64,000 nucleotides of DNA from Theocolax elegans (taxonomy: Eukaryota; Arthropoda; Insecta; Hymenoptera; Cerocephalidae). Position numbers and translations under genes: made by a program. This document shows positions 38,072 through 49,597 of the stretch, in pieces; the first letter of the stretch is position 1; each line of letters begins with the position of its first letter. The stretch spans positions 4,748,001-4,812,000 of the forward strand of contig CM047425.1 of the NCBI GenBank assembly GCA_026168455.1, read 5' to 3'. A model generated the notes under the pieces. The model saw nothing but the letters and a program-made list of their open reading frames with translations, was not told the origin of the DNA and searched no databases.

Positions 38072-40783
38072 GGTATTTATAGCTACCTGCGACAGATTAG
38101 TTGTGCAAGGTTATTAAAAAAATCTATATAATATTGCATAATAACAAGGTAAATTGCCAAGAATTATTATCGACTAAATACTATCAGTCCTCTTGTTGCT
38201 TATTCCAAGTGTCTCATCAATTTAGATAAAAATGAAATAGGCAAGTTTCAGAGATAATCAATTGAACCTTGAAATAACTTATTGAAACTTATACTCGAAG
38301 TGCAACCAAACGAGAAATCGCTAAACAAAATAAACATTAATTAATAGGTAAAGAAAAATTTTTTTAAACACGAATAATAAATAAACTTGAAAAGAAAAAA
38401 AAACAAAACTGCTTTATCATAAAACGAGGGCGGCACAATTTCTCTCTATTTATCTTTTTTCTTATGAAATCGAATAATTTTCTCTTTTAATTACGAGATA
38501 AAAAAGCTGACCTTGAGAATGAAAAAAAAAGAAGAGAAGACAACCTCGAAAACAATAATAAAAATTAGGTGGCTATCCCTTTCCCCAAAAGCGAAAAGTC
38601 TTAAAATAAACCATGACGCGCGATTGCGAAATAAGTTTCCATCACGAATCCCTCATACCGAAAAGTAACCGGATTTTCTTAATCGATAATTACACTGGTA
38701 TACATAAATATATATATCTAAACTCACCTTTCTTTCGTTCGCCAATATATACGAATAGAAAAGCGCCACGACTGATCTAATCTGTTAACTAGTTTAATTT
38801 TTTTTCACTTTACTCAATCTACCACATAAGACGGCTTGCGTCGTTGTACTCGCGCACAAACGCAATAATAAAAACACAGCTGACAGCCGCGCAAAAAATG
38901 TGACCGGTGCTAAGACGCCTATCGTTATGTCTGCATATATACATATATAATGTCTGCACACATATATATATATGTATACACGTGTGTACGTTCGTTCGTT
39001 TCCTTTCTTTTTTTTTCTTAACGTGGTTATATGCACTTGCGTACTTATATACTCGGAAATTTGACAACGTTGCGTTTCGCTTCCTCCGGTCGGATATATG
39101 GGAACTTGATCCCACGACTCGCAGAGTTGTTTTTCCGCGCACACGCGCTACCACAGCCAAAGAAGCCTACGATTTTTTTTTCACGCAAAGGTGTGTCACG
39201 TGACCCACTTTTATTTACACCGCGGGAAACGGATCGCGTTTTAAATCTACCTATCTGGCGAATGCTTCTGCTTTCGTTTTTTCCACAGAATATATGTAGG
39301 GACACTCTACAATTTTTAAATTTCTCGTAGTCTCGTTAATAAAAATGTTTAACATCTTTGTTACGCCAGTATTGAATATCATTAATAATTAATTTAGACG
39401 TTGAAATATATAAAAATTATAAGTAAAGAAGTAAATTAAAGATAATTTAAATAAATTCGATATATTCGTGTAATGACAACGTTCTATTTAATATTGCTAA
39501 GAATTGTATTTTACCAAGTTGCTAAAAAAATGTGCAGGTGCAAATGAACTCGCAAGTTACTTCCAAACTACTTTACCGACTTAGTGTATATATACTTTAA
39601 GCGCGCTCGCTCGCGGTGACCAATAGAACTGTAAAGTAAAAGCATTAAGGGAGCGAGACATATAAGCGTAAAGCGAGTAGCTAGCACCTAGCAGTAGACA
39701 GCATGTGTAACACCTAGTGGTCGATAAAATATGCCTTTGTAATAACATTTTTTAAACTCATATAATAAACAGATATATCGTGACATACGATTTAAAAACG
39801 TTCCTCTCAAAGTATATAGATTAAAAGACGAATATCAGCTGTAGGTTATGTATATACACGAGCACCGAGAAGTCTGCGTTTTCGTGAAAAGAGAAGGTGT
39901 TAGAATGAACAAGTGTATTTTATAGTGTGAACGGGACATATATACGTATATATATATATATAGCGTGGGAACGTCAAGGTATACGTCCAATCTCTATATA
40001 TATTCATTCTTTATTTCCGCATAACGTAGGCGGTGTTTTTTCTCTCTATACTCGCTTACGTGTGTATATATTATCGATCGGAAACACTAAGTAGCCCATC
40101 GTATTATCCTACGATCTTAGATTTCTTTACGTACTTATATATTTATTATTCGAGCCAATGCTCATCTGGGACACGCAGAATTTGACAGTTGAGTTAATAC
40201 GCGTGCGCACACTCACATTTACACACATACACGCGGATTTCTGGCAGTCGCGGAATGGAATAGACTATAGAGAAAGGAGAGAGAGAGGGAGAGAGTGAGA
40301 GAGAGTTAAATAGGAGGGAGAGATGACTATTTTTTACGTGTATACCTTTAGGCTTTAGTCGCTATGTAGAACGACGTCTAAGCGGATGTTTTACAACTAC
40401 TCGGCAGTATTAGTTTTTCGAAAATTTTATTAAAAATTATGCGTTTACACGGTTACATAACTTTTTCGTACTAAAGAGGTTAAATTTTTAACGATATTTG
40501 TTTCTCATTTTTTAAATTCTCCGTTTATTGCTTGGGAAGGCACAACTATGAATCACTCTCCTCTCTCTTTAATCCTGTCTCTTTCCCGATCTGTATCCGT
40601 GCAATTTTCGGCTTGATTACAATTTCAAATTTTTCAATAGTCTTAGGGTAATCAAATAGTTATTAGGACATTATATTTATGTTTATACTAATGTCAATTT
40701 TGTTTTAGTTATAGTAGTATTAATACAAAGGACCACATAAATATTGCTGTCAGAGTAGCTTAGACTACTAATCTCTAAAAAAG
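38072..40783. other. Shared upstream region of LITAF (-) and ATAT1 (+)
   Basis: 2.7 kb between divergent start codons. The stretch 38.75-39.33 kb is the least AT-rich and probably holds the LITAF promoter and non-coding exon; 39.6-40.35 kb, with a GCTCGCTCGC patch, TA repeats and a GA microsatellite near 40.27-40.31 kb, probably holds the ATAT1 promoter and leader. ORFs in the interval overlap each other on both strands and are not gene-like. Confidence 0.55.
39195..39204. promoter_or_regulatory. CLEAR-type E-box GTCACGTGAC upstream of LITAF
   Basis: The palindrome GTCACGTGAC is the full 10-base CLEAR element recognised by MiT/TFE factors (a single Mitf in flies), which drive lysosomal genes. 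It lies about 1.1 kb upstream of the LITAF start, in the presumed promoter area. USF-type factors could also bind. Confidence 0.45.
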
Positions 40784-43700
40784 ATGGATTTTCGTTTCAA
40801 TGTCAATGGTCTTTTGCCGAAGAAAATCAATAAAATTACACACACTCTAATACCTGAAGGTTTCAGAGGAGATCGTCGTGAATACAAGTGAGTCTTTTAT
40901 TGTGTTTTACACTAACAAATAAATAACAATGATTGATCTCTTTTTATTTCATGCATTAGTGAATGCCAGAGGCTGCTGACAAGAATATTGGATGATATGG
41001 GCGAGGCTTCTGCAAAGGCGCAAGGGCTAAATAGGACCATCACTAGTGCTATAAAACTTCGTGATACAGATCATATTATTTATTTGATGGTCGATAGTGC
41101 AGGAAATAAGTAATAATATTTATATTTCATTAAAATAATATAGTATTGTATAAATAACAATGATAAATCTATTTCTTTTATTTACAGTGGCCTTGGTAGT
41201 GTGGTTGGACTTTTAAAAACTGGCTCTAAAATGCTATTCATGTTTGATGAAAATGGTTTACATTACCAAGTTAAACCCCGTTGTATTTTAGACTTTTATA
41301 TTCATGAATCTCGACAACGTATGGGATTAGGAAATGAGCTATATCAGTTCATGCTTTCAGTAAGTATTTCTAAAAAATAAAAATGGCAATTCATTTGAAA
41401 GAGGCATTTTTGATAATAATAATAATAATAAATATATTTAATATTTTCTAGGAAGAAAATTTAAAGCCAATAAAGTTAGCTATCGATCGACCATCTGATA
41501 AATTTTTAGCTTTTCTTAAAAAACATTATGGTCTTTCAGAAATTATTTCACAAAATAATAAATTTGTCGTTTTCAAAGGCTTTTTTGCTGATGGTAAGTG
41601 TATTTATTAATGCATTACAGAAAGTGAAATTGGAAACTTTTTTTTACTCAATTTTATAGTATTAATAAATTGTAATAAATGTAACTTTATTGCAGAAGAA
41701 GAGTCTCAGCCACAAAATAACAGCAGATTCTCTGAATCACCTTCACCAAATCGACAGTCTACTGAACATAAAATTCAGTCAAACAATAATGTTGATGTTC
41801 ATTCGATAAAAAATAACAGGTACTTATACATTTCAGATATAAGTTTATTATAAAGAAAATTAGTAAAAGTGATTGATAAACTCTTTTAACAATTTTTAAT
41901 TATTTTGATAAAATAATCACATTTAGAACATTGTAAATTAATAATTAATTTATAATCCAAATTAATTGTTTAATATTAGTACATATTAAAATATCTAAAT
42001 CTGTTTTAATACTTTATAACTTACTTAAAAAAACTTATACAGATAAAGAGTATTTAATCCCGCTTATGATAATAAATAAATTCTAATATTATTAATACTA
42101 ACTTAATTAATATATATATAGTATTAATGGGACATCAGTATCGCGCAGTGCTTACGGCAGATATGCCGCGTCACGACCACCTTGTTCGATGGCTAATGTA
42201 AGTAATTACATGCATGCAGATTGTTTTCTAATTTAAGGTAGGGCATGAAATATGATGCCTAAATCGATCAGTCTTCTTTATACCTATTTCACATGAAAAC
42301 TAGAAAGGAGTATTAAATGCATTTTATTGATTTATGATAATGCAGATTTGGTTAATCTAATAAGATGAATTTATAATAACATCGTTATTATGCAGCGATT
42401 TAATATTTTACTTTGGGTTTTGAAACCTTGAATTTTGATAAGTGTAGATTCAATCTCTTTAACGCTCGATCTTTTCAATTTGCATTTTCATTAAGACTAT
42501 TACTTTTAAATTAAATGGACGTACGATGTACACAATAAATTTTTATTTTATAGATAATACATAACACTGCAGGTGACCAACCCGCCGAACGTACAAGGTA
42601 AATATTGCAAATCAATAAATACATTATTTTTTATATTTCGTTGTAAAATTGACTAATTTCAAGAAAATAGCACTTTTCTAAACTATTATTTGATGATTAA
42701 CGGCAATTATTTTAGAAATCTATATGTTGTGCATAATAAGTAGAATACTTAAGTACATGTAAAGTCTAAGCTATGTAAATTAATGTATGCCTTAACTAGA
42801 TGAATTTTAATTTTTCACGCTCTATTTCAGTACAATTTCACTTATTTTTCAAGTTTCTATTTTACATTATTTTGATAATTATTCAAACTCAGAGGTGTCT
42901 ATAAATCACAATTTATTACCTTATAAACCTGGAGCAGTAATTACAATTCACAGTTAGATAATTATGGACACCTCTGATGATTATATACTTTTTACTTATT
43001 TTTACTTTCACATCTATCATTTCCTTTATTTTCTTTTCGTTCTTATTATTTCTTTTTTAGGTATAATAAAATGTGAGCTGCACCTTATCATTACAAATTT
43101 TGTTTAATCATCTAATGACGGCAGCTCGAAGCACAGATTTTAATTCTGTTAAGAAAATTGTTAAAAAATTTTCGGTACCAAGAAGAGCTGGCAACGTCTC
43201 ACGGTGACGGAACTGTAGTATTACGATATTAAAAAAAACAATGCAGTTTGTTTCTTTTAACTTATTAATCGAAACGTATAACCAAATGGGTTATCGAATT
43301 CGTTTTTTTATATATATAAACAAGCACACGAAACGTCCACTAGTATTTTCAGAGATTTTAGAGATTAATGAAATGAACAAAAAAAAATAAGAACACCGAT
43401 TAAGATTAATTTATTTAATAGCAATTACGGAAACTGTGATTTTTCTAGTAACCGCATATATTTATTTTCTTGTTCATGAAAACGAAAAGGGTAATACTTT
43501 TATAATGTCTTTCATATTTTATTTACCATGTACGCAGAAAAAAAAATTGCACTCTACACGATCGTATTTAATGTTATAAAAAAATAGAATATTTTATTAT
43601 TAAAAAGACTAATAAACAAGACTAATCGAACTAAAATAACTGATGTAAATTAACGATTATCAAAGATTATATACTCAAGATCAGTTATTACTTTAATATT

Positions 43701-45229
43701 TTATACACGCTTTTAAAAAGTATATATATATATAATGCATTTAATTTTGTTACTTAATTACAACACTGTAATACATGCATTATGGTGGATATTATTTTAT
43801 AATACAACAAAGTGAGATTTAAAGTGATCGGTTGTATAAATAAATATAATTTAATATAGTGCTAATAAGTACGTTTAATATCGATTACTTAAAATATCAC
43901 TCTAAAAATGATCACGATTAGGTTTAAGCGTCGGATTAATCATGGATCGAGGATAATTTTGTCATTAATTTTTTTTTGTATCGATGCATATATGTTCTTT
44001 CATTGTCAATCATGTTCTAATTTATTTATTTAAAAATTAATTTATCGACATTGTACTGTATGTGTAGATTTATAAATTTCGTTACTTAATTGAAGTATGC
44101 TGTGTATGTCGAATTATTTTATTTTAAATTATTTATATCGCACTTTTATTCATTGTATTATTTATATTATATTAAAAAAAAGTTTTTTTTTGCATACGCA
44201 ATAAATGTTTAATTTCTATTACTGCTTTAAGTGTTTTATTTTGTAGTGTTGTTTAGTTTGTAGGTAAGTGTTGATATATACTTTTGTTATTGTTGCAATA
44301 TCCAGTTTAGATTTATTAATAATTATTTAATACATAACTAATTAACATTTATATCAACATTTAAGTTTAGAAACAACGTACTACCTTCTACTATTTTCTA
44401 AATTATTTCTCTCAAAGAGAAGTAGAAAAAAGAAAGTAATCTTGATTAAAGAGGTTCGCATTGATATCGATTGAATACTTCAATGTTGTACACGCAACTT
44501 TTTCTTCGATCAACCCTTACTGACCCACTTGGCTAATTGCAAACTTCGTAGTTGTCAATTTAAAATTTACCTAGACACAATTTACAAGTTTTCGAAGTAT
44601 ACTAAGGATGCTAATCGTTTCCACGAAATTAGAGATCTTTCATTTTTCATTCTCCTATTATAACTTTAGATAAATCTACAAATTGTACTTTTTATTAATA
44701 AGTAGTATCTAAATTATTATTATCTAATAATATTAGTTTGTTAAAAATTAAAAAAATATTAACATTCTGTGAAAAAAATTTGATGATTCCTAAAACGAAG
44801 AGACTAATTTTAACGAAAACAAAAATTAATTTCAGCGATTCTCCGCTCCACCGTTTTTATAGATCAAGAAGCGCAACGGTAAGAGTGGAAATGCGCGATC
44901 GTCCGGGAAGTTTGAAGCTTTACATCGAAGAGAACGATAAAAAACCAGCAGTCCAAGACGACGCAACGAGCGTTCAAGAAGACAATGGTGAAGTCGAAAG
45001 ACAAGCTGAAGCAATCGAACAGATTTCATTAGAAAATTCGGAACACGATGAAGTCAAATCGAACGATGGTGCTTCGATCGTCGTAACATTGGAAACTAAT
45101 GGTAAAGAAGTCGTTGACGAAGGTAATGGTGATGACACCATTGACGACGTCACTTCTGAAGTTGATAATCAAGAAGGTCATACTGGTGGACATTTAGATT
45201 TAAAGTTTTATCATTCACCGCTCTGGTAG
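40784..45229 (+). CDS. ATAT1: Alpha-tubulin N-acetyltransferase (ATAT1/MEC-17)
   Basis: Acetylates alpha-tubulin Lys40 in the microtubule lumen. Eight coding exons: 40784-40887, 40960-41109, 41188-41359, 41452-41593, 41696-41819, 42122-42197, 42554-42597 and 44836-45229; phases join, 401 residues. Catalytic-domain residues are present: Gln56 in SAKAQGL, Cys117 in [11 protein letters not shown], the acetyl-CoA loop RQRMGLG (127-133), and Asp154 in LAIDRPS. The domain closes with FVVFKGFF near residue 190. The C-terminal half is disordered and acidic and ends [12 protein letters not shown], comparable in place to the conserved terminal motif of vertebrate ATAT1. The last exon follows a 2.2 kb intron, so shorter isoforms ending upstream are possible. 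A polyadenylation signal AATAAA lies at 45564-45569. Confidence 0.95.
42598..44835 (+). other. ATAT1 last intron
   Basis: A 2.2 kb AT-rich intron between the short exon 7 and the terminal exon. It contains one 87-bp palindromic MITE-like element. I see no convincing extra exon, though an alternative 3' terminal exon with no long ORF cannot be excluded. Confidence 0.75.
42890..42976. mobile_element. Short palindromic MITE-like element with Tc1/mariner-like termini
   Basis: Terminal inverted repeats start CAGAGGTGTC at 42890-42899 and end GACACCTCTG at 42967-42976. Extending inward gives TATAA against CATAA on the reverse complement, so 14 of 15 positions match. Tc1/mariner ends commonly begin CAG-GGTG. 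The 87-bp interior is AT-rich and non-coding. No clean TA duplication flanks it, so target-site evidence is lacking. Confidence 0.5.
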
Positions 45230-48200
45230 ACTGCGATGGTTTTATACCTTTCGTTTTTATTTTTTATTCCTTTTCTATATATACCAAAGCTCTCGGTGTT
45301 GCAGGGATGCTGGAAAATGACGAATTGCAATATTTATTCGGACGATTTAAGGATGGTATATTTGACATAGGCTTTCATACGAGCTTTTTATAGATTCTTC
45401 GCTTGGAAAAATAATTTGTTATTGTTATACACCAAAGATGTTGTACGCATTAATCTTGATATTTATTTAAATCTATGTGAATTAAATCTCACTTAGAAAA
45501 TACCGTCGGTTTTTGCTCTTAATGCGGGTTTCAGTTGACATAAGGATTTAACTATACTCGATTAATAAATAAACGACGATATATAATAGTAAAAAAAACA
45601 ATAATTAACCAGAAGTATTATTATGATTAATTTAAAAGCATATGCTTAACTTTATTATTATACAATACTCATTAATTTAAGGTAAACGTAGAACATTATT
45701 TTTTTTCTTTCCATGAACCCTTTGAAAGTCTTGCGAATATTTGTGTAATAAAATGATGTAAAATCAAACTTTTTATACATTGTAATCGCATACCCGGTAA
45801 TAATAACTTTTATACAAAATATTTACAAGACTGTTACAAAACCAATGAAGTCTAACGAAATAGTACAATACACATTATTATTAATAATAGAAGCGTATAA
45901 CGTTTAGCTGTAATAAAAAACCATATGTACAATTATATTTAAAATGTTACATTCCTAAACCAGTTTTGCAATTATTGTCAAGCAATGCATTAATTATTTT
46001 TGCAAAATGAAATGTATTTTCTATCGATAACAATAACAAAATATTTTGTTCGGTTTAAAATTAAAAGAAGAAAATGAATTTTTCACTACGTACCTATACA
46101 ACTGCCAAAAAAAAAATTGATCGCATCCTTGTAACGACTATAAATTTTTTAGCTCACTAACAAGTAGTATTCTCATAGCTGATTTAATACAATACATATT
46201 ACATAAATATATATATAAACATAATTTTTTTTTGTCGCGTGTGAGATTGTCACTATATGAAAAAGGAAATTGATATTGAATTGCGTTGGTTTGAATATAT
46301 TAGATATATCGTGACAATTAGTTTCAAAGTTAATATGGAAACTAATAATTATCTATAAATGTTAAAAATATCGAATTTAATAATTTATATTTTCTTTAAA
46401 TATTCTTTCTTATTAGATTATTATATTTATTTATTATATTTATTAGCAATGATTTAGCATAGAAATATTATTTTATATTGCATTTTTAATGAGATTATTT
46501 TGGTATTATCTGTATAATTGCACATTTTTTTATATATATAATTACTCGATCACTGTCAACTATATTTTTTTAAGCTACATTATATACGATTACATTAGGA
46601 ATTTACAAAATACACAAAAATATTATACAATAGCGTACCTCTAAAAATATTTAATTTCCGACTACGATATCGTAAAATAAAATATTCAACAAACTTTTCG
46701 GAATCCGCTTATACTTATATATATAGTTAACAAAGAATAAAAGGTCATTGCGATCGAACTGATCCATTACACCAAAATTATGTGCTAAAATGAAAGATAA
46801 TGTATCCTAACTGAAACAAAAGAAAGATTTGTATTTCTGCTATAGTGAAAAATCGTACACAATGAGTGTAGAGTAATGTAGCTCTCTAAACTAAGTAAAA
46901 AAAGGAACCTTGACGCGTTGTTCGCTGGAGAAAGTAAAAAAAAATATTGATCCTAGTCTCTCATAATTATTAATATTCATTATATTTATTAGATTTGTTG
47001 TTATTGTTGGTTTTAATATTTACAATAATGTATAATATATTTCGTTTAATTCGTTTTTACGAATGTTTTTCGATGATTATATATATATGTTATTGTAATT
47101 TTATATTTATATATACATACATATATTTGTTGAATTTTAATTATTTATTAATTATTAATATGATTTATTTATATTTTATAATACTGTTCGTACGGTTAAC
47201 TCGCTGTTGTGAAAGAGCAAGATACTTATATATATATATTCACTGCAAAATGCTATAAGCCGATTTTAAATATGCCAATAAATGGATATTTAAATCAATC
47301 AACCCTGTGTTAATTATTTACCTATGTTTCCTAATATATACCTAAATTAAAAATCAACTTACCTTTAGTTTTAGTTTTTTTTTACAATATAATTTAATTA
47401 TTCCCAAATTTATTATCTGTTTCATTATTTTAAAAAAATGTGTATTTGTACCTGTCAGAATAAGATAAATATAAGAAAATCGTAATTGATCCACAAAATA
47501 TAATTATATCATAATTTCCATAATTATTTATACTCCAATATATATATATATAATTACTTTTTTTCTCCTTAAAATTATCGATTATAATTTAATATTTATT
47601 TATTGTAATTTCGAAAATGTACGATTTCGTACCGAGTTGTCGGAAAGCGAAAGATAAAGAATAAAAAAAGCGAAAATATATAATAAAATGGAAATTGTAG
47701 CCAAACAATATCTCAAATGTAACTATACTATAGCTTCCAGTTGAAATCCCCATAGTTGAAACTTACGTTCTATTTGTGGATATTCTATTAACAGAACAGA
47801 ATATACCGTACACACTTTTGTAAGTCGATTGCTTATTTTCCAGCTGTTATTCAAACATACACGCGGGGATATACAGACATTTCGTCGATTCAAATTAGAA
47901 TCTCGTCTTTCCTCTCGGTGCGCACATGTGCCCTTATAACAATTATGACACGTAGAAAGAATTTTATGAATTTGTTATATACAAATGTTAATATTTTTAA
48001 AGATGCTTTGCATGCTTACTTTACTATGCGTAAAAAAGAAAGGGGGATGGCAACACTTAACGCACCACTTACATATATATAGATACAATTTAATAAAGGA
48101 CAAAAAGTACAAGTGCGTAATGCAGTTTCAAGTGTATGCTTAAGTTGACACGTATTTTTGCATAAAACAAATAGGGAAAAGGCGGTGTATTAAAAATGAC

Positions 48201-49597
48201 AAAAAGAGCGTAGAGTACCCTAAAAATTTCTGATAAATCCACTCGACCCATATAATACGTATATATAATATTCAACTTGAAGAGATGATAATAATAAAAA
48301 AGAAAAAAAGAAAAAGGGAGGAAAGGAACCAATCAAAGTTTCCTCATTATATATCCGCTCGATTCTAGTAACCGTGGACATAAAAAACTGTAACCGATCT
48401 TGTGAATGCCGGGTGTTGTGCGTTACACAGCCTAGTCGAGTATGACGAAGCTGACGCAAGCTCATCCGCGTGTATACAGCCTGGTTGCTGTGCTTTACAA
48501 ATGATTTGCGCAGTCCGCAATTGGGCCATCGATATACACGTACGTCTATATATCTATATATATATCTATATATATGTACATATATATGTACACGCATATA
48601 CACACGTATACGTATTCGCGGCGAGGAGAACCTTGGTTATTCGACAAGCATCGTAGCTCTTACGAACGACGCATTGTTCGTCAAAAATGGGGGCAAGTGC
48701 ATATATGATCCTTATTATTATTATGTATGTAGCTTCTTAAACGTATATTATAATTTTTTTGATTTATACATTTTTCTTTTTAATTGGGAATATGTGTGGC
48801 GCGATTGCAGCGGCAAAATGTAACGTGTGCAGTAGGAAAGCTGTAAAGAGATTTGGTATTGATAGCTTATAATATATACATATATAGTTATTGGTGAATA
48901 AAATAATTAAATTGTAATTAGGAAAATTGAAAAGGAAATTAAAAAAAAAGTTGTCTTGTACAAATAGCATACCATCTTAAAAAATCATCTGTTAAATCAT
49001 TTTTATTATACGTATACGATGTGGCTCAAAAGTTAAGAAACATATGATATTCCTCATAGGATGATGCCCTTGAATAAAAAAACGTATAACAAAATTTTCT
49101 TAAACATTGACTCTCATCCGAAAACTGTAAACAATCCTAAATAATTAAGAAAATTGATTGATTTCAAACAATGTACATTATCTTTAAAACTGAAAAAAAA
49201 TGTCAATCGATCAATTGCACTTTTGACTGTCAAACTTCAAATAAGTGACCGCGCAGTCAAATATAAAATTCGAAACTTTGAAGCGGTACTCTATATATAA
49301 ACAAGTAAAAATACTCTCTTATCTAGTATATGTATAATTTACTCTATATAAGATCAAGAAAAGCTCATTGTACTTCCGAGAGAGTGGTTCAAGGTTGAGT
49401 TTATAACCAGCATCTTCATGAGCGTGATCGCGATCGTAATCGATGTAAGCAATCCGATAAAAGCCAATAGAATCGCATCCCCCGCATAAACACGAATACC
49501 CGGCGCTTCGATATTAGTAAGAGCGCTGTCGCATCTTACTCTCAGTACGCTAACGTGACTTGCCGTAGACGCGTTGCGTCTCCATTTCTTAATAAAC
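45230..49597. other. ATAT1 3' UTR and intergenic DNA
   Basis: The ATAT1 polyadenylation signal at 45564-45569 closes that gene. The remaining about 4 kb is AT-rich with TA repeats. A moderately GC-rich block at 48.36-48.66 kb contains an ORF, but its codons run into a TATA repeat and are not convincing. The stretch 49.29-49.6 kb is the promoter/leader of the downstream secreted-protein gene. Confidence 0.6.
49292..49300 (+). promoter_or_regulatory. Possible TATA box upstream of the secreted repeat-protein gene
   Basis: TATATATAA lies about 300 bases before the start codon, and a second TATATAAG follows near 49345. Neither has an ideal initiator 30 bases downstream, and TA-rich repeats are frequent here. 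Confidence 0.2.

Noticed and set aside
38794..39330. ORFs on both strands between LITAF and ATAT1
   Set aside because: Mutually overlapping, partly TATA/ACAC repeats, consistent with promoter/UTR composition rather than coding sequence.
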